A DNA stretch of 64,000 nucleotides from Ipomoea triloba (GCF_003576645.1 NC_044917.1:9178638-9242637), one strand, 5' to 3'; positions 11,101 through 22,377 are shown, counted from the first letter of the stretch. Made by a program: numbers and translations. The notes: a model not told the origin generated them from the sequence alone.

Positions 11101-14100
11101 TCTCCTCTTCTGTTACTGGAAATGGGTAGGAAGTTCCCATATTCAGCTGCTACATCTTTTTGCTCAATGTCATTAATGTCAACAATAAACAGTAGATCCT
11201 GCTTTGTTGTGAGAATCAAATGTGTGACGGTTTGGTCAGCAGAATTTGAGTAAAAAGAAAAGCTACTGCAGTTGTTGCATACTATTTTCTCACCAACATG
11301 TAATCGACCATTATCATCGAGACCAAAGAGCAAACTTTTATGTGGCAAAGGGCCACCAATATGAGCAAGATTCATCCACGGACATGAAGATTGAAAATTT
11401 AAATCATTCCGTTTATGAAGAACTCTTGCCCCAACTGACTTTGAAATATATTCAACAACTTTTCCACTATCAAACTGAATATATGTTGAAAAATTATTTA
11501 CTGTGTCAGACACAAGACCAATGACTGGACCTTCCAGAGAACTTTGATTTGAAATCATCCCTTGCCAACCAGAGCATGTTACTGAACCAGGAATATGATC
11601 TTCAGAACATACAAACTCCATTTCCTGTAGGTGATATGCACCAAGTCCATCCTTGACAGAAAATTTTGTTTTGGGGTTACTGTGATCATGACTTAAATGG
11701 GAAACAGTTAGGAGCTTATGTGAATCCAACCACACGAGATGTAAATATGAACCACATATCATATCAACAGAAGCTGCCTCTACATCAAATTCTTTGTCCT
11801 CTAGATCCTCCCATGTACTAAGTTCTGAAAGCTCTAGAATACAGAGACTGCCATCAGACAAAGATGCAGCGAGATGATTTTTGGACCCCTTAGTACAGAA
11901 TGCCATATTCTGGACTGCACTGGGGAATTTTAAACTAAACAAATACATAGGGGGAGGAATAAGGGACAGAGAAAGGGGTGTTACTAGAATCTTGCAGTCA
12001 TCAACTACAAGTGCCACAGAATTTTCCATGACAGCTGTAACCCAGTTAAAACTGCAGGTTGAGATCTGCCCACCAACAGTCCAATAAATCAACTGCATTC
12101 GCTTTGTTGGATCCCACATGAATTTAACACCATCCTCCTTGGCATATCTGATTTCTTGCTTCAAGTACCAATGGTTGTTGCTGAAGAACCATATCCTGAG
12201 GGAATCATACTTTTCACTCCTTACTATTGCTGCTAGAAGATCTGAACTCGAATTCCATTTTAGATTTTCTACAGTCACATCAATTTCTTCATTAAGACTG
12301 AATGAGCTCCTTTCTAAACAATTTCTCTCAAAGAAAACAATGGATGGACACTTATGTTCTTCCTTTCTGTCACAAACTGCAGCAATTTTGGCTCCACTGG
12401 GCATCCAGTCAACAGATGTTCCCATGAAAGCCTTTAATTCAGAAAATGAATGTTGTTTCCCTGATTCTCGTTCCCAAACTTTAATTTTCTTATCCAACTG
12501 AGGAGAGCCTTCTGCCATGCTCAGGGTGGCAAAATATTTCCCATCACCTCTCCATGATATGGTGCTTTCAAAAGAATAATTTGAAGAATAACTTGGTTCA
12601 TCTGAAAGTAAAGGTCTGGTATTAATAAATGATTTTCTGATGGGAAGCATAATTATATAATAAACAAAGGTATACTCCGTACTAGTGATTAGTGAAAGCC
12701 TGAAAGGAGTTCAGTTAAAACTAGCATTCCCATCATCTCATTTTATGTGCTTGATGCAGTTATTGAGGATATACTCTCAACCTATTTATAATATTAATTA
12801 ATTTAGTGAAAAAGATATATATATATATATATATATAGAAAATATATATATATATATAGAAACTACATTAAAAGTTTAGAAAACAAAGGTCAAATTTGAC
12901 ATTGTAAGAAAATATCAAAGGAAAAGAAAAAAAAAAAAAAAAAAAAGGCAAACAAATAAGTATTGGTTTGGCCTTACAATAATAAACATTAGATGGCGAG
13001 TGTAGAGAATTATTTGTAGAGCCAAGCCAAACTAGACTGGGAAGGACTGAGGCTTAGCTGAGTTGGGTGTGGTAGGAAACAAATGGATTTCTTACAATAT
13101 ATGCAAGTAAAATTTCAAAGAAAAACAGCTACCAAATGACTTTGCACAAGTGAAGTGTGCAAGAAGTGAATTTTGTGAGAGAAGAATTAATGAAATTAGA
13201 AGCATAGAAAGAAATCCTTACTTGTGTCAATATCTTCAGGTAGACCATTAATCCCCATCTCATATAGCACATCCCAATCATGTGTCATCACCAGCATTTG
13301 CCCAAAACCAGTAATTATACCAAGCAGATCTCCATCTGGACTAGGAGAGATGCAATTAACACCACCCTCCACTCGGCCAACAATTTCTGTCAGATTATCA
13401 TCCACAGTGTATAACAATATAAGCCCACAGGATGTTCCAAAAACAAGTGCTTCTTTCTCCATAAGATATTCCATGCAAGTTATGAAGTCTCCAGGTTCTA
13501 AATCAATGAAGTGGTTCGATGTCGAACTGAATTCTCCAGCATCCTGTCATAACAATCTTGTATGAGGGAAAATCTATTCTCTTCTTTTAAACAATTTGAC
13601 CCCTAGTAAGTTAGACTATTTAAAGCTACTTAATTGTGCATACACAAAGACAAGAAGCTTTTTAATAATGAAGATCATGAATGAGTGAGTGACAAGATAA
13701 ATCAAAGAAAACTCAATTGCAAAAGCAGCTCATTATGGAGCTTATGCAATTCTAGAAAAGTTTTAAAAGACTCATCTAATCCAAATGTAAATATATTCTT
13801 ACTTTAATTATTAGACATAGCTAGTAATTCATGTATGAGATGTATCCAATGTTGCAAAAATCCCGCCTAGGCACCGATTAATCGACGCCTAGGCGCTAGG
13901 CGCTGGCCGACCGCCTAGTGTATAACTATAATTGGTGGTCTAGGCGACTGGCCGGCTAGGAGGCCACCTAGGCCTCCTAGGCACCGACTAGGTCGCCTAG
14001 TTGGCCGATTAGCTATTGTTCCCTTCTTTTAAAAATGAGTTATTACACTCAAAATGGCCGATTAGCTATTGTATTAAATAGTTTATAATTATCAAGTCTT

Positions 14101-15031
14101 TAAAATTTTAAAAATAAAAAATTAAAAAATTAAAAATAAAAAATGAAATACAAAATACACGGGCGCCTAGGCGCCACCCGAGCACATAGCGATTTTTTCA
14201 ACTATGGATGTATCTGGATGTGACATAAATGCTCCAACAATCAATTAATCAAACAGGAAAGTTCCACCTCACAACAAGCTAAAAGATTTCTTTTATTGGC
14301 AAATGCTTAAAACACAAACACAAAGCAAAAACTGTATATAAACAAGACTAAATAAAGGACAATGTCAGTGCAGTACCCTTGGTTGTGATTCATTAAGTAC
14401 CATTTTAATATTGCTCATTCATGATTCATCTTCTCATTCACCAGCCTAATTGGCAGCTTAAGCAGCTAGAAACTCCAAAAATAAGGATTTTACCATCCAA
14501 GTAAAACTCATAGAAAATTCTAGTCAATCTATACCACTCCCCTTGAGAAACATGGGGCGTTCACCTTAGACAGAGAGCAGAGTTTGTTAAAGCAGAACAA
14601 AATTAATAGAGTGGCAATGACCTACGAATTAAATACAAGTACTTTCAATACAAGTCGGATTCACCCCCTAGAGTTTTATCTAAAGTCATCATCAAAACCA
14701 AAAACGAGCATTTAAAATAGATATTTCAGATTCAACTATAAGCACGACCGGGGCTTCAAAATCTCGAAAAGTTTCCTTGTATTAATGCATTACTTGTTCA
14801 ATAAACAGACCTACTCGATGGCAAAAGTGTTAAAAAGAATGAAAAAAAAATTAAGAATGGAAAAGGAATTACTTGAGGAGGAGGCAGTTGAGTAGTGTAC
14901 AAGATATTCGCCGAGGAAGAGAAGAAGAGGCGGTTGCGCTCCATGTCAAAAGCAGCGAACCGTAGAACTTCATCTTGCGATTGTAGGTGGATCTTCGAAG
15001 AGAGCAGCTTCGATAGCCTGAGATTCTTCAT
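8181..15031 (-). CDS. ELP1: Elongator complex protein 1 (IKI3 family)
   Basis: ELP1 (plant ELO2/ABO1) is the scaffold of the Elongator complex, which modifies wobble uridines of tRNAs; ELP3 is the catalytic partner. Exons on the minus strand are 15031-14873, 13543-13222, 12601-9541, 9214-9113 and 8490-8181. All introns are GT-AG, and the total of 3954 nt gives 1317 aa, close to my recollection of the Arabidopsis protein. The N-terminal half holds WD40-like blades (ERNRLFFSSSANILYT, ISWRGDGKYFATLS). The middle is a helical solenoid. The basic segment encoded by exon 4 (RTRKGSATSISSS..RGSRSHRKSGKIR) matches the conserved tRNA-binding tail. It ends FSWQLKVLV, as plant orthologues do (WQYKV). One exon carries 77% of the coding sequence. 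Intron 1 carries a hAT MITE, and exon 4 has a NAGNAG acceptor. Identification is firm. Confidence 0.96.
8491..9112 (-). other. ELP1 intron 4
   Basis: The intron runs from GTATAG at 9112 to an acceptor at 8491 (TTACCAG). It holds (AAAT)n-rich DNA and an N at 8922 beside a duplicated AAGCTCAAGCTC phrase, so the local sequence may be a contig join. No coding potential. Confidence 0.8.
12784..12950. repeat. (TA)n and poly-A tracts in ELP1 intron 2
   Basis: Two (TA)n blocks at about 12811-12857 separated by GAAAA, and a long A-run near 12925-12946, make this 620 bp intron very AT-rich. This is a simple sequence repeat with no coding role. Confidence 0.8.
13847..14206. mobile_element. hAT-type MITE with CCTAGGCG core (copy 2), in ELP1 intron 1
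   Basis: The termini are CAATGTTGCAAAAATC on the left and GATTTTTTCAACTATG on the right, an imperfect 16-base inverted repeat. A perfect 8-base duplication GATGTATC flanks it (13839-13846 and 14207-14214), as expected of hAT transposition. The interior is rich in palindromic GCCTAGGCG motifs. At 360 bp it has no coding capacity. It sits inside the 1329 bp first intron of ELP1, away from the splice sites. Confidence 0.85.
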
Positions 15032-15149
15032 CTTATTCTTAGTCCTCTTTTCTGCAGAAATCGAAGAGGGGCGGGAGCGCTCTGTGACTGTGAGTAGTCC
15101 AATGCCAGGGTTTCGAGGGTTTAAGGTTAGTTGGTTAACCTAGAGACGA

Positions 15150-15805
15150 TGCACCCGCACGTCGACAATTGAGAGCGAAGCGCGGCCAATGCTTAAAAAT
15201 AACGAATTGAGTGACATGTCTATAATGAGTTCACTACGATAAACTGTAATTAAAAAGTTAATTTTTTTTTTTGAAAAACAGTAATTAAAAAGTTATATAA
15301 TAAAGTTAAAACGTATAAGTTTATAAATAATAATAATAATAATAATAATAATCTAGAGACATCAATTGGTGTTATATGTAAAAAAACTTTTTTCATACAA
15401 ATTTTTATTGATATTTTGAAATATTAATTTTTTCTCTTATATAAGAGTTAATAATCTATTTAGTTCCTTAATTATAACAAAATTATCAATTTGATTCTCG
15501 ACTAACATTCTTACTAAATCGATTTCAAAAAAAAAACATTCTTACTAAATTAAGTCTTAAAAAAAAACGTCTTTCAACTTTGAAAATCTTATCCAACTCA
15601 TATTGAATGGGATTAATTGGACAAGTTGAGAGAGGTTAATTTTGGTACTCTTGAAAACACTCAACTCATATTTATTAGTGCACTCTAGATACAATTAAAT
15701 TCATTTAGCAACGAAAGATGAAGAGTTGACTAACATTCAATATGTTTTGGTTTTAAAATGCCAATGTTCCATACCAAAGGGTTATGTATAAGTTTTTTTC
15801 TTTAA
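15150..15805. other. Intergenic DNA upstream of ELP1
   Basis: AT-rich sequence with an (AAT)n microsatellite at about 15329-15352 and A-runs. No coding frame with family resemblance. The ELP1 promoter must lie in the first part; I see no convincing TATA box and do not place one. Confidence 0.5.
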
Positions 15806-16349
15806 GGGTGTGTTTGGTAACCCGTAAAATGACTTCCGGAAAATATTTTTCGAATTTTCTGTGTTTAGCAACGTCCGGAAAATGTGGTCAACGGAAAATA
15901 TTTTCCGTTGACCAAGGAAAATCAGTTCATTTTTCCGGAAAATGACTTACGGAAATTTTTTTCCGTAAGTCATTTTACGGAATCGCCATAATCGCTGTTT
16001 CGCATGTTTTCGACCAAAATCAAGCCATATCACCCATGACCATGTGCAAGGAGGTTGGGAAACCGCCGAAAACCTTTGCTACATTTTTTTTTAATTTTTT
16101 TTATATAAATTCTATTTTTTATTAAATATCATTATTTTAATAACTATTATAATTTTTTATATTTTAAATAAAACAAATTACAATGTTTAATTATACAATT
16201 CTATCTATTTTCCAGAAAATGAACGAAACACACAAAGACAGTTTTCCATAATACATCCAAACACTAGAAATGAAACTGTTTTCCAGAAAATGACTCATTT
16301 TCCAGAAAACATTTTCCATAAGTCATTTTCCTGCTTTCCAAACGGACCC
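15806..16349. mobile_element. Tourist-like (PIF/Harbinger) MITE
   Basis: The left end is GGGTGTGTTTGGTAACCCG and the right end, reverse-complemented, is GGGTCCGTTTGGAAAGCAGG. TAA flanks both sides (15803-15805 and 16350-16352). GGG..GTTTGG termini with a TAA duplication are typical of Tourist elements. Subterminal repeats of GGAAAATGACTTCCGGAAA, in both orientations, make the element strongly self-complementary. A related fragment lies near 56140-56275. Confidence 0.8.
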
Positions 16350-16378
16350 TAAATGATATGCTTTACCAAATAGTTCAC

Positions 16379-16857
16379 TGCTATGTAGGTGATTTGGTGG
16401 TAAAATTGAAACTTCATATAGATCACTTGGTGTACTTTGACGAGTTTTAAATTGCCTAAGAAAGTTTCATCTCCAAATGAATCCCTTGAAATGTGCTTTT
16501 GGAGCTATTGCTGAAAGTTTTATGGAGTTCACTATTCGACTCAAAAAGGCATTAAAACTCTATGAGTGTCTTACTTGTGCAAGAGTATGAACACATGAGA
16601 TTAAATATTCACCAATAGAAATTTTGTGTTTCGCGCTTGTATTTGCAATTAAGAAGCTCATCATTACTTTGAGGTTCATACTATGCATGTCTTTTCCAGA
16701 GCAAATATGGTGATTATGTCATAACAAATGTCATTCTTTCCGTTCACCTCATGACATAGTATTTACTATTTCAACAATTTGAGATTGTTTATGTACCACA
16801 AAAAGTCTATCAAGGGTTACACCTTAGCAAATCTCTTGGTTGATCATCCCATATACA
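16379..16857 (+). pseudogene. Ty3-gypsy RT-RNase H remnant
   Basis: No long ORF survives, but fragments in shifting frames follow the order of plant gypsy pol: CYVGDLVVKLKLHIDHLVYF (catalytic YVDD changed to YVGD), NPLKCAFGAIAESF, LVFAIKKL shifting to HHYFEVHTMHVFSRA, FQQFEIVYVPQK, and GYTLANLLVDHPIY (family: KGQALADFLADHP). Several frameshifts and stops make it an old pseudogene. It abuts the right end of the Tourist MITE. Confidence 0.8.
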
Positions 16858-17322
16858 CCCATAAATCGAATAGGAATTATCAATTGACCCATTTGTTTGA
16901 GATTTATTTTATTGGGAATGAATTTACTTACCTATAGTCTATCGCTATGAAAATTATATTTTTATTCTCTGAATTGTGCACAATTAATGATTTTATTTCA
17001 TGCTAGCTTGTTTATTTTTATAGAATATTGTCCTCAATCGCAATACAATATTATACTTTAACGTTGCATTTTAGTCATTATATTTGACTTAACACCTTTT
17101 TGTCCATTACTCCTTGAATTGATTTGTGTTGGATATGTTTTTTTAGTCATTAATTAACCTAGAGGCATGCGGGAGAAGTTGGACAAGAAATATGTAAATG
17201 TCGATAATTAGAGGCGAAAATTAAAGAAAAAAACAAATAATGTACAACTTATGAAACAAATTAAAAATTGTAAATTTTGCAATATGTTTAATTATTAGTA
17301 GTAATAATAAAAGAAAATGCAT
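16858..17322. other. AT-rich intergenic DNA
   Basis: No recognisable gene. It may include further decayed retrotransposon sequence downstream of the gypsy remnant, but I cannot identify a motif. Confidence 0.4.
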
Positions 17323-19000
17323 GGATACATATATGCAGAGGCAGAATGCGTCAGGGAAAGAGGAAGGGGAGAAGATTATTGTGAAGTACTGGGAGGCCAA
17401 AACAAGGTGGCAACACTTGGGGAATAGCAGTAGCTCTCTTCTGGAAGACTACATAAAAACCTGAATAATGGGATTCATCTTCCAATATTGATGCATTGAT
17501 GAGTATAATAGTGATATACTCTAAACCTTGTGGATATTAATTTTCACTCATCATGATTAAGATTCTTCTCAGGGGACTGAAATTTCATTTCAAGATATAT
17601 ACCAATTGACAACTACTAAATTATATTATTCTCCAGTTCTTATGAATTTGATTATTTGCTTGGCCCCTACTGTGCATTCGTCGTGCATTGCTATACAAAA
17701 TATCATGCATTCATATTGCTTTGATCGTGCATTCTTATATAGTATGTTGCGCATTACTTTATCAAATATTGTGTATCGATAACTCTGCTTATGCATTCAA
17801 ATATCGCTGCCCAACATCATACGATGGACATGTAGAGGCAAAAAGAGTCATGGAAGGAGGAAGGAGAGAATATTATTGCGAGGTACTATGAGGCCAAAGC
17901 GAGGGGACAACACTTGGGAATAGCATTAGCTCTCTTATGGATGACTACATAAAAAAACCTCAATAAATGAGATTATTCTTCCAACGTTGATGCATCCATG
18001 AATATAATGGTGATATACTCTAAACCCTATGGATATTAATTTTCACCCATGATGATTAAGATTCTTCTGAGAGGACTGAAATTTCATTTCAGGATATATA
18101 CCTATTGACAACTGCTAAATTATATTCTTCTCCAGTTATTATGAATTTGATTATTTGCTTGGCCCCTACCGTGCATTGCTATTCAGAATATCGTGCGTTC
18201 ATGTTGCTTTGATCATGCATTCTTATACAATATGTTGCGCATTTCTTTATCAAATATTGTGCATAAATAACTCTGCTAATGGATTCAAATACAACCCAAC
18301 ATCATAGAATGGATATGCAGAGGCAAAAGGAGTCATGGAAGGAGGAAGAAGGAGAGAAGATTATTGGAGGCCAAAGCGAGGGGGCAATACTTGGGGAATA
18401 GCAGTAGCTCTCTTCTGGATGACTACATAAAAAACCTCAATTAATGAGATTTATCTTCCTACGCTGATGCATCCATGAATATAATGGTGATATACTCTAA
18501 ACCTTGTGGATATTAATTTTCACCCATCATGATTAAGATTCTTCTAAGGGGACTGAAATTTCATTTCAAGATATATACATGTTGACAACTGCTAAATTAT
18601 ATTATTCTCCAGTTCTTATAAATTTGATTATTTGCCAATGACCTTGTGGTCTAGTGGCATCCGGTAGTGGCATTTGGTTGCACCCCATGTTGGAGGGGGC
18701 AGGTTTGAGCCTCAGTGGAGGCGATGCTAACTTTTTGTGCTTTATGACAATGCTAACTCTTTGTGCTTTAGTAGGTTGAGAAAGTAGTTTATGAACAGAA
18801 ACTACATTGTAACCGAGTCAGTAGTACTCAAAAAAAAAAATTTGATTATTTGCTTGGCCCTTACCGTGCACTTGTCGTGATTATTATACAAAATATCGTG
18901 CATTCTTATACAGTATGTTGAGCATTCCTTTATTGAATGTTGTGCATCGGTAACTCTCAGCATGTGCATTCAAACACAACCAACATCATACAATAGACAT
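17323..19000. repeat. Three-copy tandem repeat, period about 490 bp
   Basis: The phrase GCAGAGGCA followed by GTCATGGAAGGAGGAAG and later GGCCAAAGCGAGG, TGGTGATATACTCTAAACC and TTTCATTTCAAGATATATAC recurs from about 17333, 17830 and 18315. Each unit ends in a stretch with many TGCATT motifs. The third unit is split by a SINE at 18636-18840. No conserved ORF spans the unit. Confidence 0.8.
18636..18840 (+). mobile_element. tRNA-derived SINE (best-preserved copy)
   Basis: An A-box region (GTGGTCTAGTGGCATCCGG) and a B-box region (GGTTTGAGCCTC) resemble a tRNA-type Pol III promoter. The body ends GTCAGTAGTACTC and an A-run. A perfect 13-base duplication TTTGATTATTTGC flanks it (18623-18635 and 18841-18853). 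It interrupts the third copy of the 490 bp tandem repeat, so it is younger than that array. An internal CTAACT.TTTGTGCTTTA phrase is duplicated. Confidence 0.88.
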
Positions 19001-19254
19001 TCCAATGTCCTACGGTGCACCATACTAAGTGCACTAGTGCACATCTCACCAGTCTATGATACACAATTTACAACACTAGCCTGCACAACCGAATGCACAT
19101 ACTATCCAAAATCCGTACATATACACCAACACCCAAATATATGTAATATTATACCTAAAAAAACAAGCGGGAAAAATTAAAAATACTAATCACTTTCGAT
19201 GAACGAACACTAAATCAATGATGAAGAAATCACAACTCCAATTCACAGTAGTGA
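19001..19254. other. Spacer before the large array
   Basis: About 250 bp with no recognisable gene. The homology to the array unit begins near 19255 at TTTAAGAAAATAGGAAACAAATG. Confidence 0.4.
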
Positions 19255-19608
19255 TGATTTAAGAAAATAGGAAACAAATGATCACATCTGCAACAGTTAA
19301 AAGAAAAAAAGAAAAAAAAAAAACCAACCTCTACTATCCGTCTATCTGCACTTAAAATCTAAGCCATCTAAATAAAAATTTTTAAAAAAAACAATAGATG
19401 AAAAATGAAAATGTGTACTAAACATCCCTCAATTATAAGGATCATTATTTGGACGTGCATTATTTGTGCGTGTATTTGAGTGCTGTTGAAAAATAAAAAT
19501 GATTATTAAAATTCTAAAAATGGGATGAATAGCAAGTCCTCCATTTCTTCCATTCCCACAATTTCCTTGGCTTAGCTACTTCTTTTGTTCCTTCAATTCA
19601 ATTCCCTC

Positions 19609-19863
19609 ATGAAGTCCAAAAAAGATAACAACTTTGAAACCACATTTTTGCCAGCAACAATGAATGACTTCAAGGTTGAATGCATTGAATGCATGAGGGA
19701 TGGTGATTTCTGCATAGACCCAAGGGAATTCTTGGATGGCTTAGAGCCATTTGATTATGATGGCCAGATGTTTTACCTTGTTGGGGCACCATTTAGCCCT
19801 AATCTATCAATCTCATTGCACTACTTTGACCCTTTTGATCCCATGGCAAGTGAGAACTCTTGA
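19609..19863 (+). CDS. Array ORF copy 1, unknown protein (unshifted frame)
   Basis: This 84-codon ORF has the core FKVECxxxxRDG.FCIDP, EPFDYDGQMFYLVGAPFSP and SISLHYFDPFDPMASENS. It differs from other copies by a start MKSKKDNN and a three-residue duplication (VECIECM). It keeps the frame past the poly-G site that is shifted in most copies. I do not recognise the family. There is no signal peptide, membrane helix or known motif. CAA followed by GTGAGAAC near the end resembles a 5' splice site, so it could be a former exon. Confidence 0.45.
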   Translation: MKSKKDNNFETTFLPATMNDFKVECIECMRDGDFCIDPREFLDGLEPFDYDGQMFYLVGAPFSPNLSISLHYFDPFDPMASENS

Positions 19864-20337
19864 ACTGACTTAACCCCTTTTTCACGACTATAAAAAGACA
19901 TTTTAACGTCGGCTATTTTACGCTTTTAACGTCGGTTTTAATTCGACATTGTTGTGGAACACGTTGTAAGTAAATGATACGACTTCGGTTTTAAGAAAAT
20001 ACGAAACATATGATCACATCTACAATAGTGAAAAAAAAAAAGAAAAAGAAAAGAACCTCTACTATTCGTCTATCCCCACTTAAAATCTTTGCCATCTAAA
20101 TAAAAATTTTGAAAACAAACTATAGATGAAAAATGAAAATGTGTACTAAACATCCCTCAATTATAAGGATCATTATTTGGGCGTGCATCATTTGTGCATG
20201 TATTTGAGTGCGGTTGAAAAATAAAAATGATTATTAAAATGCTAAAAATGGGATGAATAGCAAGTCTTGCATTTCTTCCATTCCCCCAATTTTCTTGGCT
20301 TAGCTAATTCTTTTGTTCCTTCAATTTCAATTTACTC

Positions 20338-20625
20338 ATGGAGTCCAAAAATGATAACACCTTTGAAACCCCATTTTTGCTAGTGACAATAAATGACTTC
20401 AAGGTTGAATGCATGAGGGATGGTGGTTTCTGCATAGACCCAAAGAAATTCTTGAATGGCTTAGAGCCATTTGATTATAATGACCAGAGGTTTTACCTTG
20501 TTGGGACATCATTTAGCCCTGATCTATCAATCTCATTGAACTTCTTTGACCTTTTTGATCCCATGGCAAGTGAGAACTCTTCAACTGACTTAACCCCTTT
20601 TCACTACTACAAAAAGACATTTTAA
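20338..20625 (+). CDS. Array ORF copy 2 (unshifted frame)
   Basis: This 95-codon ORF has the unshifted C-terminal half (YLVGTSFSPDLSISLNFFD) and reads into the CACTA-like block as HYYKKTF before stopping. Its protein is identical to copy 3, and the surrounding 770 bp match too, so the two are a recent duplication or an assembly artefact. Function unknown. Confidence 0.45.
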   Translation: MESKNDNTFETPFLLVTINDFKVECMRDGGFCIDPKKFLNGLEPFDYNDQRFYLVGTSFSPDLSISLNFFDLFDPMASENSSTDLTPFHYYKKTF

Positions 20626-21234
20626 CGTCGATTATTTTAAATTTTAACGTCGGTTATTTTACCCTTTTAATGTGGGTTTTTATTCGACGTTGTTGTGGAA
20701 GATATTGTAAGTAAATGATACGAGGTCCGTTTTAAGAAAAATATGAAACAAATGATCACATCTGCAACAGTTAAAAAAAAAAAAACCACTACTATCCGTC
20801 TATCCCTACTTAAAATCTAAGTCATCTATATAATGATTTTGAAAAAAAAAAAACTATAAATGAAAAATGAAAATCCGTCAATTCCCTCTTAAAATCTAAG
20901 CAATCTAAAAAAAAAAGTTTTGAAAAAGAAAACTATAGATGAAAGATGAAAATGTGTACTAAACATCCCTCAATTATAAGGATCATTATTTGGGCGTGCA
21001 GTATTTGTGCGTGTATTTGAGTGCGGTTGAAAAATAAAAATGATTATTAAAATCCTAAAAATGGGATGAATAGCAAGTCTTGCATTTCTTCCATTCCTAA
21101 AAATGGGATGAATAGCAAGTCTTGCATTTCTTCCATTCCCCCAATTTGGATGAATAGCAAGTCTTGCATTTCTTCCATTCCCCCAATTTTCTTGGCTTAG
21201 CTAATTCTTTTGTTCCTTCAATTTCAATTTACTC

Positions 21235-21522
21235 ATGGAGTCCAAAAATGATAACACCTTTGAAACCCCATTTTTGCTAGTGACAATAAATGACTTCAAG
21301 GTTGAATGCATGAGGGATGGTGGTTTCTGCATAGACCCAAAGAAATTCTTGAATGGCTTAGAGCCATTTGATTATAATGACCAGAGGTTTTACCTTGTTG
21401 GGACATCATTTAGCCCTGATCTATCAATCTCATTGAACTTCTTTGACCTTTTTGATCCCATGGCAAGTGAGAACTCTTCAACTGACTTAACCCCTTTTCA
21501 CTACTACAAAAAGACATTTTAA
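21235..21522 (+). CDS. Array ORF copy 3 (unshifted frame)
   Basis: The protein is identical to copy 2, but the leader differs. The segment GATGAATAGCAAGTCTTGCA with CCATTCC is present three times (21060-21185), which lengthens this unit to 897 bp. Function unknown. Confidence 0.45.
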   Translation: MESKNDNTFETPFLLVTINDFKVECMRDGGFCIDPKKFLNGLEPFDYNDQRFYLVGTSFSPDLSISLNFFDLFDPMASENSSTDLTPFHYYKKTF

Positions 21523-22047
21523 CGTCGATTATTTTAAATTTTAACGTCGGTTATTTTACCCTTTTAATGTGGGTTTTTATTCGACGTTGTTGTGGAAGAT
21601 ATTGTAAGTAAATGATACGAGGTCCGTTTTAAGAAAAATATGAAACAAATGATCACATCTGCAACAGTTAAAAAAAAAAAAACCACTACTATCCGTCTAT
21701 CCCTACTTAAAATCTAAGTCATCTATATAATGATTTTGAAAAAAAAAAAACTATAAATGAAAAATGAAAATCCGTCAATTCCCTCTTAAAATCTAAGCAA
21801 TCTAAAAAAAAAAGTTTTGAAAAAGAAAACTATAGATGAAAGATGAAAATGTGTACTAAACATCCCTCAATTATAAGGATCATTATTTGGGCGTGCAGTA
21901 TTTGTGCGTGTATTTGAGTGCGGTTGAAAAATAAAAATGATTATTAAAATCCTAAAAATGGGATGAATAGCAAGTCTTGCATTTCTTCCATTCCCCCAAT
22001 TTTCTTGGCTTAGCTAATTCTTTTGTTCCTTCAATTTCAATTTACTC

Positions 22048-22377
22048 ATGGAGTCCAAAAATGATAACACCTTTGAAACCCCATTTTTGCTAGTGACAAT
22101 AAATGACTTCAAGGTTGAATGCATGAGGGATGGTGGTTTCTGCATAGACCCAAGGAAATTCTTGAATGGCTTAGAGCCATTTGATTATAATGACCAGAGG
22201 TTTTACCTTGTTGGGGCATCATTTAGCCATGATCTATCAATCTCATTGCACTACTTTAACCCTTTTGATCCCATGGCAAGTGAGAACTCTTCAACTGACT
22301 TAACCCTTTCCAGTAATATAAAAAGACATTTTAACGTCGTTTTTATTCGACGTTGTTGGGGAAGATGTTGTAAATAA
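22048..22377 (+). CDS. Array ORF copy 4 (unshifted, longest of this type)
   Basis: This 109-codon ORF runs through YLVGASFSHDLSISLHYFNP and continues over the CACTA-like block to a basic, Cys-rich end (RRCWGRCCK). The extension comes from the AACGTCG repeats and is probably not ancestral. Function unknown. Confidence 0.4.
   Translation: MESKNDNTFETPFLLVTINDFKVECMRDGGFCIDPRKFLNGLEPFDYNDQRFYLVGASFSHDLSISLHYFNPFDPMASENSSTDLTLSSNIKRHFNVVFIRRCWGRCCK

Noticed and set aside
9631..12501. Plus-strand ORFs of 68-127 codons inside the ELP1 region
   Set aside because: They lie antisense to the large ELP1 exon, which reads as a coherent 1317-aa protein; the antisense frames show no family motif.
18636..18840. 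A tRNA gene
   Set aside because: A- and B-box-like sequences are present, but the body does not fold as a tRNA by eye and has an A-tail and target duplication, so it is a SINE.
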